Assembly (NCBI GenBank): GCA_034926605.1
Contig: JAYFQV010000001.1
Coordinates: 124,001 to 188,000 of the forward strand
Source of the DNA: CALXXL01 sp034926605
GTDB lineage: Bacteria > Verrucomicrobiota > Lentisphaeria > Victivallales > Victivallaceae
Direction: 5' to 3'
DNA: 64,000 nucleotides
In this document: positions 51,455 to 59,872 of the stretch, one piece after another
How the letters are laid out: every line of letters begins with the position of its first letter
Position numbering within the stretch: the stretch's first letter is position 1
Position numbers and translations under genes: made by a program
Notes under the pieces: generated by a model
Told to the model about the DNA's origin: nothing
The model's input: only the letters and a program-made list of their open reading frames with translations
Database searches by the model: none

Positions 51455-52825
51455 TCAGAAATGGGTCAACGCTTTCTTGCCTATCGGGTAGACGTTGAAG
51501 CCTATCTCGTAAAGCTCTTTGTGATTAAGTATGTTGCGGCCGTCGAAGATGAAAGCCGGTTTTTCCATGGAATCATATATCTTCCGATAATCCAGCTTAG
51601 TGAACTGCGGCCACTCGGTAAGCACCGCGATCGCATGCGCCCCTCCGGCGGCGGCGTAAGGACAGGATTCATAGGAAATGTCTCCCGGAACGCCTTCAAG
51701 GTCGAACTTCGCGTTTTCAAGCGCCTTGGGATCATGAATAGCAATACGGGCATGTTCTTCAAGCAACTGAAGCGTAACCGCTCCGGCGGGAGTCTCTCGG
51801 GTATCGCTGGTGTCGGCCTTGAACGCAAAGCCGAAGATGGCTATCTTCTTTTCCGCCACCGTGTTGAACATGGTGGAAACCATGTTGGTCACAAAGCGGG
51901 ATGCCTGGTAGTCGTTTATCTTCACCACCTGCTCCCAATAGGCGGCAACCTCTGGCAACCCATAGTATTCGCAAAGATAGACCAGATTCAGAATGTCTTT
52001 CTTGAAGCAGGACCCGCCGAAGCCGATGCTGGCCCGCAAAAACTTGGAACCGATACGGCTGTCGCGCCCGGCGGCGGCGGCCACTTCATAGACGTCCGCC
52101 TCGGTCTTCTCGCAAAGCGCCGAAATGCTGTTGATCGACGAAATACGCTGCGCCAGCAACGCGTTCGACACCAGCTTGGTCAGCTCGCTGGACCACAGAT
52201 TGGTGGTGATGATACGCTCGCGCGGCACCCAGTTGGCGTAAATGTCGGCCACTGCCGCCACTGCGGCATGTCCTTCGGGGGTGTCGAGACCGCCGATCAA
52301 TACACGATCGGGATTTTCAAGGTCGCTTATCGCGGTTCCCTCGGCCAAAAATTCCGGGTTGGAAACCACCGGGAACTTCAGGTTCTTATGATTGCTCTCC
52401 AGAATCCGGCTCATCGCCTGCGCGGTGCGCACCGGCAAGGTGGATTTTTCCACCACGATCTTATCGGAATCGGCATGTTCGAGAATGCTGCGGGCGGTCT
52501 TTTCAAGATATTGCAGGTCGGCGGCCTTGCCGGCTCCGGCTCCGAACGTTTTGGTGGGGGTGTTGACCGACACGAAAATGATGTCGGCTTCCTTGATCCC
52601 TTTAGCAATGTCGGTTGAATAGAACAGATTGCGCCCGCGGCAGCGTTTGACCACCTCGTCGATGCCCGGCTCATAGATCGGCAGCTCGTCCGAATTCCAA
52701 GCGGCGATGCGGCTCTCGTTGATGTCCACCACGGTCACTTTGCAATCCGGACACCGATCGGCGATCACCGCCATGGTGGGCCCGCCGACATAGCCGGCAC
52801 CTATGCACAAAATGTTCTTTTTCAC
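51455..52825 (-). CDS. ugd: UDP-glucose 6-dehydrogenase, animal-type
   Basis: NAD-dependent oxidation of UDP-glucose to UDP-glucuronate. 456 aa, longer than most bacterial Ugd (~390-440) and close to animal UGDH: CIGAGYVGGPTMAVIADRCP, VVDINESRIAAWNSDELPIYEPG (in parts), FVSVNTPTKTFG, VEKSTLPVRTAQA, GFGGSCFKKDILNLVYLCE (catalytic Cys) and FAFKADTSDTRETPA. The start is a GTG with GGGAG site; upstream codons would overlap corA. Supplies the substrate for the UDP-xylose synthase at 3.4-4.4 kb. Confidence 0.95.
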   Translation of the reverse strand: MKKNILCIGAGYVGGPTMAVIADRCPDCKVTVVDINESRIAAWNSDELPIYEPGIDEVVKRCRGRNLFYSTDIAKGIKEADIIFVSVNTPTKTFGAGAGKAADLQYLEKTARSILEHADSDKIVVEKSTLPVRTAQAMSRILESNHKNLKFPVVSNPEFLAEGTAISDLENPDRVLIGGLDTPEGHAAVAAVADIYANWVPRERIITTNLWSSELTKLVSNALLAQRISSINSISALCEKTEADVYEVAAAAGRDSRIGSKFLRASIGFGGSCFKKDILNLVYLCEYYGLPEVAAYWEQVVKINDYQASRFVTNMVSTMFNTVAEKKIAIFGFAFKADTSDTRETPAGAVTLQLLEEHARIAIHDPKALENAKFDLEGVPGDISYESCPYAAAGGAHAIAVLTEWPQFTKLDYRKIYDSMEKPAFIFDGRNILNHKELYEIGFNVYPIGKKALTHF

Positions 52826-52845
52826 AATATTATCTCCCGATTGAT

Positions 52846-53772
52846 TTACAATTTGCGTTTCCACAGCGCCCACCAGACGCCCAGCGACAGCAGCAGCGTG
52901 GAACCCATCACGATGTAAAACCCGTACCGGCTCTCCTGGAACGGCAGCGGTACGTTCATACCGTACATGCTCGTAATCAGAGTCGGAACCATCAGTATCA
53001 CACTGATGTAGGTCAAAATACGCATCACCACGTTCAGGTTGTTGGAAATGATCGACGCAAACGCATCCATGGTTCCGTTAAGAATGTTGTTGTACACCGT
53101 GGCCATTTCCAACGCCTGCCGATACTCGACGGCGACGTCGGCAAACATCTCCTCGTCGTCCTCCGACACCTTGAACAGCTTGAGATTCGAAAGCCTTCCG
53201 ATCATGATCTCGTTGGCTTTCAAACTTGTGGTGAAGTAGACCAAGCTTTTTCCCAGCAACTGCATGTTGATCAGTTTGTGGTTGCTGACCGCATTCTGAA
53301 GTTCGCGCTCGATGTTCTCGGTTCGGATGTTGATTTCCTTCAGATAGTTCAGGTAGAGCAGCGCCGCACGGTTCAGTATCTGGAAGATGAACCGCTCACG
53401 GTTGATGGTCACGAAGTTGCGGACCAGCCCATTGGAGAAGTCGTTCATGATGGTGGCGCGGCGGCTGGACACGGTTATGACATAGTTTCCGGTATAGATG
53501 ATACCGAGCGGGGCGGTCCGGAACGGCACGTCCGCTTCGCTGGTGAAATAGGGAACGCGCAGCAATATCAGCAGCGTGTCGTCCTCGGTTTCGATACGGG
53601 CGCGCTCGTCTTCGTCCAACGGGTCGGTAAGCATCGTCTGCGGAATGTTGAGACGACGGGAGATGTCGTCCACTTCGGCCGGAGTCGGCGCGGTAATATT
53701 GATCCAGCATCCCGGCTCGAGTTCCGAAATCTCGCGCAGGTTGTAGCTGGCCTTGTGAAACATCTGGATCAT
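52846..53772 (-). CDS. corA: CorA family magnesium/divalent cation transporter
   Basis: Pentameric inner-membrane Mg2+ channel. 308 aa. A large cytoplasmic N-terminal domain, a long helix (residues ~150-245), then two membrane helices with the diagnostic YGMN motif (TSMYGMNVPLPF) between them and a basic tail (WALWKRKL). The ATG overlaps the stop of a tiny upstream frame. ugd follows after 20 nt. Confidence 0.94.
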   Translation of the reverse strand: MIQMFHKASYNLREISELEPGCWINITAPTPAEVDDISRRLNIPQTMLTDPLDEDERARIETEDDTLLILLRVPYFTSEADVPFRTAPLGIIYTGNYVITVSSRRATIMNDFSNGLVRNFVTINRERFIFQILNRAALLYLNYLKEINIRTENIERELQNAVSNHKLINMQLLGKSLVYFTTSLKANEIMIGRLSNLKLFKVSEDDEEMFADVAVEYRQALEMATVYNNILNGTMDAFASIISNNLNVVMRILTYISVILMVPTLITSMYGMNVPLPFQESRYGFYIVMGSTLLLSLGVWWALWKRKL

Positions 53773-53828
53773 GGCCGCGCCCCTTTCGACGCCGCCATGA
53801 CGGATTCGGACATTTTGATTATCTGCAT
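53769..53828 (-). CDS. Possible 19-codon leader ORF overlapping the corA start
   Basis: Frame of 19 codons, MQIIKMSESVMAASKGARP, with an AGAGGAAAT ribosome site. Its stop overlaps the corA ATG (ATGA), so corA translation could depend on it. Leader ORFs that sense Mg2+ are known for some unrelated Mg transporter genes. Small size means it could be chance. Confidence 0.35.
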   Translation of the reverse strand: MQIIKMSESVMAASKGARP

Positions 53829-53897
53829 GACTGATTTCCTCTTGTCCGCCAAGGGACCCTGATCCGGCCGCCCGTTCTCGTCATGCCTTATCCGGTT

Positions 53898-54092
53898 TCA
53901 GCTCCGGAACCGCGAGGACGAAGCGACCCGACCGGGTCGACTAGACGGAGGTTCGCTTTCCTGGGTGAGAGTAAAACTTTCCGTACTCATACCATCCTCG
54001 TTAAGTTGATTTGGTCTTAACCGGAAACGCATCGTCAGCGCTTCCGCCGGTTCAATACAATACTGCGTTGACAGCTTTTTTTCAAGCGCCAT
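53898..54092 (-). CDS. Possible small protein after the SEDS gene (64 aa)
   Basis: Starts MALEKKLSTQYCIEPAEALT with a GGAG ribosome site that overlaps the SEDS stop codon, 7 nt downstream of that gene. The C-terminal part is rich in Ser, Pro and Arg (SEPPSSRPGRVASSSRFRS). No known family, no membrane helix. Context and ribosome site favour a real gene, composition is less convincing. Confidence 0.4.
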   Translation of the reverse strand: MALEKKLSTQYCIEPAEALTMRFRLRPNQLNEDGMSTESFTLTQESEPPSSRPGRVASSSRFRS

Positions 54093-54099
54093 CAACGAA

Positions 54100-55209
54100 T
54101 TACTCCGGATTTTCACCCTCCGCCGCACTCAACGCCATACCCACCAGAATCAAGGTGCCCAAAAGCGAACTGCCGCCATAACTTATCAGCGGCAGCGAAA
54201 GCCCGGTAGGCGGCAGCAACGTGGCGTTCACGCTGATGTGCAGCAGCGCCTGCAGCGCCAGCAGAAATGCGGAAGTGGCCACCAGCACGCGGGAACCGTT
54301 GTCGCGACAGTCCATTGCCAGCCTGACCAGCACCAGAACCAGCAGCGCCAGCATCACCAGCAACGGAAGCGTACCGAGAAACCCCAGCGTTTCCGCCATG
54401 GACGCAAAAATCGAATCATTGTGGGCCAGCGGCAGGTAATTTTCGGTCCAAACGGTGTTGCCCAGCTTGCTGCCGGTCCAGCCGCCGCGGGCGATCGCCA
54501 GTTGAAACTGCTGAACATGCCAGCCGGCGCCCTGCGGATCGACTCCGAAAACCGCCATCACCCGGTCCACTATCACCGTGTGCCGCATCCACACCACCGG
54601 AGCCGCCAGCACCGCCACCAGCACCAGCGCAGTCACCAGCTTTTTCCAGCTGAAGCCGGCGCATACCAGAAATATCGCGGTTATCATCAGGAAAATCCCG
54701 GCCGAGCCGTAGTCCGGCTCCAGCGCCACCGGAATGGCGAACGCTAGAGCGCAGCAGGCCACCCCCAGCACCGCCGGCCATTCGCCGTAGCGCGAGAGTT
54801 TTTTCCAGATCATCACCATCATAAGAAGATACAGCGGCTTTGCCAGCTCCGATGGCTGAACCTGAAGCCATGAGAATGGTTCGAACCATCCGGCCATGCC
54901 GTTGACTTTGCGCCCGAAAAACAGCACCGCCACCAGCGAAGCCAGCGCCAGCAGGCCCAGAAGAAAACCGTATTTGCGATAGTATCTGAACGGAATCCGC
55001 CATGCGATCACCAGCACCGGCAGCCCCGCAGCCAGAAACACGATCTGACGGCCGAGGAAATCCCACTCGCGCAAGGCGGCGATCCGGGTACTGTAAATAG
55101 CGAGGCATCCCCACATGCCGAGCAATGCGCAAAGCACAATCGCGGCACACGAAAGAATGCGGCGCTCCCAGACAACGGAAGCGATCTTATCTTGACTGCA
55201 GTCACTCAT
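54100..55209 (-). CDS. SEDS-family peptidoglycan polymerase (FtsW/RodA)
   Basis: Inner-membrane glycosyltransferase polymerising lipid II during elongation or division. 369 aa, about ten helices. The catalytic-loop region FSWLQVQPSELAKPLYLL, EPDYGSAGIFLMI, and the late NATLLPPTGLSLPLISYGGSS (seen as PPTGLSLPLISYGGSS) are the SEDS signature. It overlaps the upstream PBP-stalk gene by 8 nt, the typical SEDS-PBP pairing. RodA versus FtsW cannot be decided. Confidence 0.94.
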   Translation of the reverse strand: MSDCSQDKIASVVWERRILSCAAIVLCALLGMWGCLAIYSTRIAALREWDFLGRQIVFLAAGLPVLVIAWRIPFRYYRKYGFLLGLLALASLVAVLFFGRKVNGMAGWFEPFSWLQVQPSELAKPLYLLMMVMIWKKLSRYGEWPAVLGVACCALAFAIPVALEPDYGSAGIFLMITAIFLVCAGFSWKKLVTALVLVAVLAAPVVWMRHTVIVDRVMAVFGVDPQGAGWHVQQFQLAIARGGWTGSKLGNTVWTENYLPLAHNDSIFASMAETLGFLGTLPLLVMLALLVLVLVRLAMDCRDNGSRVLVATSAFLLALQALLHISVNATLLPPTGLSLPLISYGGSSLLGTLILVGMALSAAEGENPE

Positions 55210-55939
55210 TTTTCGCCTCGGTCTTCTCGGAATTTGCGTTTACGATGTCATCCACCGAAAATGGCATTACCACATCATTGCCGGGCTGGGCTGGTTGAAG
55301 CCGACGCCATGTCTCCGGTTTGCGGCGGCCCAGCCGATCCACCGTGATCTCATATATTTCGGCAACGCCGCCCAAAGCGTGATCGTATTCGGCCTCCAAC
55401 CCGGAGACGCCGGTCATGCAGTTATCGGTATTGCTGACTTCGCCGACCAGTTTCCGTACTGCCGGATTGTCATAAACCACGCGTTCCACGCGCGGCACGA
55501 TTTCGATGTCAGGACATTGCTCAAGCGCATCCTTGAGACCGCCTATCTGTTCCGGCGTCAGGTCGAAAACCGCGGTTACGTATTCCGACCGATCGTCGTC
55601 GTTGGTGAATTCGCCGGAAAGATCGGGAAATACCGGGGAGAGCAGTTTGAATATGCGTTCGCTGCGCGCCGGATCATCCATCGCGGCGCGGGACAGCTGC
55701 AGGTCGTAATGGATTTCGCTCCAGGCAAGAGGACGGCCGTTGCAGTCCAGTATGGAGGCACGGTTGGGATGCACGAAAAATTGGCGGACGGAAATATCGT
55801 CGCCGCGACGCAGATATTCGGCCTGGTTGAACACTCCGATGTTGAACAGCATCGCCAGCACCGCCGCAAGCCACAAAGCGAAGACCGCCAACAGGATTTT
55901 GATCCGGCGGTCGATGCGTTTGGTCAGTTCGGTCGTCAA
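55202..55939 (-). CDS. Class B penicillin-binding protein N-terminal stalk without transpeptidase domain
   Basis: 245 aa. The start is TTG with an AAGGAG site 7 nt upstream. Residues ~12-35 form a membrane anchor, followed by the PBP pedestal signature: NRASILDCNGRPLAWSEIHYDL (compare R-G-x-I-x-D-R-N-G-x-x-L-A), a head-like insertion, and VSGLEAEYDHALGG, the block that normally sits just before the transpeptidase domain. The protein then stops; no SxxK, SxN or KTG motif exists. Not a frameshift: the SEDS gene starts within its last codons. Likely an allosteric partner or activator of the SEDS protein; its enzymatic half may be encoded elsewhere. Confidence 0.85.
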   Translation of the reverse strand: MTTELTKRIDRRIKILLAVFALWLAAVLAMLFNIGVFNQAEYLRRGDDISVRQFFVHPNRASILDCNGRPLAWSEIHYDLQLSRAAMDDPARSERIFKLLSPVFPDLSGEFTNDDDRSEYVTAVFDLTPEQIGGLKDALEQCPDIEIVPRVERVVYDNPAVRKLVGEVSNTDNCMTGVSGLEAEYDHALGGVAEIYEITVDRLGRRKPETWRRLQPAQPGNDVVMPFSVDDIVNANSEKTEAKNE

Positions 55940-55963
55940 GCCCCAACTCCTTGTTTTTTCAAC

Positions 55964-55991
55964 AAAATAGCGCCGGAACTCGGAATTTCAA
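55964..55991 (-). promoter_or_regulatory. Promoter of the PBP-stalk/SEDS operon
   Basis: On the minus strand, TTGAAA, 16 bp, TATTTT, 25 bp before the TTG start codon. Confidence 0.55.
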
Positions 55992-56075
55992 ATATTTTTG
56001 ACGGATTTGAAGCAAAAACAAGCCATAAAATTCCATATTCCCCATATTTTCAAGGCAATAACCCCGCTTGACGAC

Positions 56076-56570
56076 TCAGTATGGAATCCCGATTCTGCGC
56101 AGCCAGTCCCGAGCCTCGGCATCGGCGTTTGCAACGTGGCTGCCGAGTACGATCAGCGGTTCGACCGGTATGGAATGCGGGCAAAGCCCGGTTATCCTGG
56201 ACTCGCACAGCTCGGTCCGCCCGCCGCTGTGGGTTATGAACGGCACCACCGTCTTTTTGGATAAATCGCAACCGGCAAGAAACGCCGCCGCCGCCGGAGC
56301 CGGATTGCTCCACCATACCGGAGTGCCGATGAACACCACCTTGTATTGCGAGATATCCTCCACCCTGCTTTTGAGTTCGGGCATGTACGCGGCGGCTATC
56401 TCTTTGCGGGCTCGCAGGTGAAGCTGCGTAAAATCGCGCGGATACGGCTGCGCCGTTTCGATCTCGAACAGATTGCCGCCGGTACGTCCGCCGATTATCC
56501 CGGCCAAGGCGCGGGTGTTTCCACCGAATGAATAATAAGCAATAAGTATTTCCCATGACCGGCAATACAT
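56076..56570 (-). CDS. Flavodoxin-like protein
   Basis: 164 aa FMN-binding electron carrier or oxidoreductase. The FMN phosphate loop is YYSFGGNTRALA, the isoalloxazine loop VFIGTPVWWSNPAP, and PFITHSGGRTE is the third contact. The start MYCRSWEIL has a GGGAGG site. The partner is unknown. Confidence 0.88.
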   Translation of the reverse strand: MYCRSWEILIAYYSFGGNTRALAGIIGGRTGGNLFEIETAQPYPRDFTQLHLRARKEIAAAYMPELKSRVEDISQYKVVFIGTPVWWSNPAPAAAAFLAGCDLSKKTVVPFITHSGGRTELCESRITGLCPHSIPVEPLIVLGSHVANADAEARDWLRRIGIPY

Positions 56571-56686
56571 CGTCAGGACCTCCCGATCGAATCTCGCAAA
56601 GCGGCCGCCCCGGCACTTTTATGGTATAGTAACGCCCGCAGCCCTCTTTTTATTGTACCGCAACTGTTTTTCCATGTTCGGCCGAC

Positions 56687-56714
56687 TTGCCAAAACGCCT
56701 TGGCGGGCTATATT
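56687..56714 (+). promoter_or_regulatory. Promoter of proB-miaB
   Basis: TTGCCA, 16 bp, TATATT, 36 bp before the proB ATG. Confidence 0.6.
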
Positions 56715-56750
56715 ATTAATGAAAATTTTTTCATAAAATCAAGGACGGTT

Positions 56751-57863
56751 ATGGACGAACGCAAGAAAGTGCTGGCAAAATGCCGGCGGATTGTGGTTAA
56801 GGCGGGGACCCGGCTGCTGACCGACCCCGAATTGATTCCGGTATTGATAAATGGGATTTCCAAGCTCCGTCAGGCCGGTTATTCGACCCTGCTGGTTTCC
56901 TCCGGCGCGGTCGGCACCGGCATAAAGATGCTGAAACTGTGTCGGCGGCCGCGCAAGTTGTCCGAAATTCAGGCGTTGGCGGCACTAGGCCAGGGACGAC
57001 TGATGGAGCTGTATAACGACGCATGCGAAGCCGAGGGCTTTTTCGCCGCTCAGCTGCTGCTCACCCGCGACGATCTGCGGCATCGCGAGCGCTATCTCAA
57101 CGTTCTCACCTGTATCGAGACCCTGTGGAGCCGCGGCATATTGCCGATTGTGAACGAAAATGACTCCGTATCGGTGGACGAGCTGAAGTTTTCCGACAAC
57201 GACATTCTTTCCGGTATGCTGGCGGCCATGACCAAGAGCGAACTTACTATTATCCTGACCACCGAGTCCGGGCTGCGCGAACGCGTGGACGGCAAGCTCG
57301 GTCAACGCGTCAGCGTAGTGCGTGAAATAACCCAGGAGATTCTCGATTCCGCCGGCGGTACCGACAACTCGACCTTCTCGGTCGGCGGCATGTCCAGCAA
57401 GCTCAACGCCGCCGAGCTGGTCACCCGCGCCGGCGGCGCGCTGATCGTGGCCGACGGCCGCGACCCCGAAATACTTTCCCGCATCGCCGCCGGAGAGGAC
57501 GTTGGCACCCTGTTTCTGCCCCGTGACGGCGCCGCCCATCCCCACTCACGCAAGTTGTGGATAGCGGCGTTCAGCAAGGTCATGGGCCGACTGGTGGTGG
57601 ATGAAGGCGCGGCCACTGCGCTTGCCAAAGGCGCCAGTCTGCTGCCCGCCGGAGTCCGACAGGTTCAGGGCCATTTCGACTGCGGCGACACCGTGGAACT
57701 TGTCTGCGCCAACGGCAAACTTGTCGGCCGCGGCATCGCAAACTTTTCCAGCGCCCAATGCTTCGAACTGCACGGGCTGCCCGCCCGCGCAGTCAAGGTG
57801 CTCATGGGCAACGACCACCCCGAAGAAGTCGTCCACCACGACAATCTTTCGCTGAGCCACTGA
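56751..57863 (+). CDS. proB: Glutamate 5-kinase with PUA domain
   Basis: First step of proline synthesis, phosphorylating glutamate; 370 aa from MDERKKVLAKCRRIVVKAG. The amino-acid kinase fold shows LLVSSGAVGTGI, LPIVNENDSVSVDELKFSDND and SVGGMSSKLNAAELVTRAGG (in parts). The C-terminal ~90 residues (LPAGVRQVQGHFDCGDTVEL) are a PUA domain. AAGGA ribosome site. proA is not adjacent. Confidence 0.96.
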   Translation: MDERKKVLAKCRRIVVKAGTRLLTDPELIPVLINGISKLRQAGYSTLLVSSGAVGTGIKMLKLCRRPRKLSEIQALAALGQGRLMELYNDACEAEGFFAAQLLLTRDDLRHRERYLNVLTCIETLWSRGILPIVNENDSVSVDELKFSDNDILSGMLAAMTKSELTIILTTESGLRERVDGKLGQRVSVVREITQEILDSAGGTDNSTFSVGGMSSKLNAAELVTRAGGALIVADGRDPEILSRIAAGEDVGTLFLPRDGAAHPHSRKLWIAAFSKVMGRLVVDEGAATALAKGASLLPAGVRQVQGHFDCGDTVELVCANGKLVGRGIANFSSAQCFELHGLPARAVKVLMGNDHPEEVVHHDNLSLSH

Positions 57864-57866
57864 CCG

Positions 57867-59231
57867 ATGGCGAAAAGGGCCTACATAAAAACCTACGGTT
57901 GCCAGATGAACGAGCGCGACTCGGAAGCGCTCGCCGCCATGCTTTCCGCACGCGGCTGGGAAATCACCTCCGACGAGGAGCTGGCCCGGCTTCTGGTGTT
58001 CAACACCTGCAGCGTGCGCGAGCAGGCCGAACGCAAGGCGCTCGGCAAGATCATGCATATGAAAAAGCTCAAGCGACGCGATGAAAATATCATCATCGGA
58101 GTTATAGGGTGCATGGCTCAACGCCTCGGCGATGAATTGTTCAAGGAACTGCCCCATATCGATTTTGTGCTCGGTACCGGTGAATTGCATCAACTGCCGG
58201 AACTGGTTGAAGAGCTTGAACGCGAACGTACCCACCGCGCCCTGCTTTCACAATCCGAAGAAGTTCTGTCCGGCATGGGGGCCCACGATTTCTCCGGCGG
58301 GTCAGCCATATTCGGCCAAGTGGCGATCACCCGCGGCTGCAATCGCTTCTGTTCCTACTGCATCGTACCATACGTGCGCGGACGCGAAATCAGCCGCGAC
58401 CCGGACGACATCGTCTCGGAAGTCGAAACCCTGGCCGCCCATGGCGTGCGCGAGGTTATGCTGCTGGGCCAGAACGTGGCGGCGTTCGGCCTGAATGGCG
58501 TGCTCACCCCGCCACCGGACAACGTTTCACCATTTGCCGAGCTGCTTGAGCGGGTTGCGCAAGTCCCCGGCATCGCACGCATCCGATTCACCTCGCCCTA
58601 TCCCAGCTATTTTTCGGGGCGGCTGATCGACACCATCGCGGCCGAACCGAAGATATGCCGGTCAATTCACCTGCCGCTGCAATCCGGCTCCGACCGGATA
58701 CTGAAGGCAATGAACCGCCAGTACACCGCCGAAAGCTACCTCGCCATTGTTAACCGGCTGAAAACCGCGATTCCCGGCATCGCGTTTTCGACCGACATCA
58801 TCGTCGGATTCCCCGGAGAAACCGACGCCGACTTCGCCGCCACCCGCGCCTTGATGAACGAAGTCGGCTTCGACAACGCTTTCATCTTCAAATACTCGCC
58901 GCGCGAAGGCACCGCCTCCGCCCGCCAAATGGCCGACGACGTTCCGCAGGAAACCAAGGAGACGCGCAACCAGCTGTTGCTCGCCGACCTCGCCGCACGC
59001 AGCCTTGCTCACAACCGCACGCTTATCGGCAAAGAGGTTGAAATCCTCGCCGAAGGCCCCAGCTTCCGTAACCCGGCACGCTGGAGCGGCAAAACCTCGA
59101 CTGCCAAAACGGTGATGTTCGCTCCGATTCCGCAAATAAGGCCGGGCGACCTTCTCAAGGTGAAGATCGCCCGCGCCACCCACATGTCTCTATTCGCCGG
59201 CAACATTCCCGACCTGCCGGAAAACGAGTGA
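57867..59231 (+). CDS. miaB: tRNA-2-methylthio-N6-dimethylallyladenosine synthase
   Basis: Radical-SAM methylthiotransferase acting on i6A37 of tRNAs. 454 aa. N-terminal UPF0004 domain with cysteines in KTYGCQMNERDSE, FNTCSVREQAE and GVIGCMAQRLG for the auxiliary cluster; radical-SAM motif CNRFCSYCIVPYVRGRE; LPLQSGSDRILKAMNRQYT; C-terminal TRAM domain. Follows proB after 3 nt. Confidence 0.96.
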   Translation: MAKRAYIKTYGCQMNERDSEALAAMLSARGWEITSDEELARLLVFNTCSVREQAERKALGKIMHMKKLKRRDENIIIGVIGCMAQRLGDELFKELPHIDFVLGTGELHQLPELVEELERERTHRALLSQSEEVLSGMGAHDFSGGSAIFGQVAITRGCNRFCSYCIVPYVRGREISRDPDDIVSEVETLAAHGVREVMLLGQNVAAFGLNGVLTPPPDNVSPFAELLERVAQVPGIARIRFTSPYPSYFSGRLIDTIAAEPKICRSIHLPLQSGSDRILKAMNRQYTAESYLAIVNRLKTAIPGIAFSTDIIVGFPGETDADFAATRALMNEVGFDNAFIFKYSPREGTASARQMADDVPQETKETRNQLLLADLAARSLAHNRTLIGKEVEILAEGPSFRNPARWSGKTSTAKTVMFAPIPQIRPGDLLKVKIARATHMSLFAGNIPDLPENE

Positions 59232-59261
59232 CATCCCTGTTCTCCGCCCCGGGCCGAACGG

Positions 59262-59765
59262 TTATTTGATCGGGGAGATCAGCTCCACGATCCACTTTTT
59301 CAGCGGATGCATATCCGCACACGGCCCGTAGTATATTTCGTAGCAGGGACGGCTGCCGTCATATTCCACCTTCTGCTGCTGCATATACTCGCCCATCGCA
59401 CTCCAGGCTCCCCCGAAGTTGTGGTCCCGGATGCCGCACAAATAGGACATGCAGGTCCCGTGCGGCAAGGTCTGCACGACGATGCCGGCCTCCAGCGGCG
59501 GATTCATCCCCGGTCCCAGCGTCACGCAGGCATCCATCCGGCATTTTTCCGGCGGCGTCACTTTCGGACAGTCCCAGTACACTCCAATGATCAGGCTGGT
59601 TCCGTCGAAAACGCCGTTTTTATCCGCCCAGGCGCACAATGTTTCAAAGGTTGCACCGCTTTCCGGCCCATAGGCCCCTACCCGCCGCAGCGAAGCCACC
59701 CGCAATGCGGGAAATTCGATCTTTTCGACGCAGCCGCAGCAGCCCGGATTCTTTCCGTTTTCCAT
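59262..59765 (-). CDS. GyrI-like (AraC effector-binding) domain protein
   Basis: 167 aa, single small-molecule-binding domain of the GyrI/Rob/BmrR type without a DNA-binding part: IEFPALRVASLRRVGAYGP (P-x-x-x-V-A-x-x-x-H/R-x-G-x-Y), LIIGVYWDCPKVTP, and the C-terminal CYEIYYGPC. An unusual Cys-rich N-terminus (NPGCCGCVEK) may bind metal. Such proteins sequester or hydrolyse small toxic molecules in some cases. A GGAGAGG ribosome site precedes the ATG, and the ~100 bp upstream is very AT-rich with TTGCAT and TAATAT-like boxes. Confidence 0.83.
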   Translation of the reverse strand: MENGKNPGCCGCVEKIEFPALRVASLRRVGAYGPESGATFETLCAWADKNGVFDGTSLIIGVYWDCPKVTPPEKCRMDACVTLGPGMNPPLEAGIVVQTLPHGTCMSYLCGIRDHNFGGAWSAMGEYMQQQKVEYDGSRPCYEIYYGPCADMHPLKKWIVELISPIK

Positions 59766-59872
59766 AATTATCCTCTCCTATAAGGTTTCAGGTTGAGAAT
59801 AACATAATACATATTATACTATTATTCAAACATGCAAACAGCAAAATTTACAATATTATACGAATTTTATTT

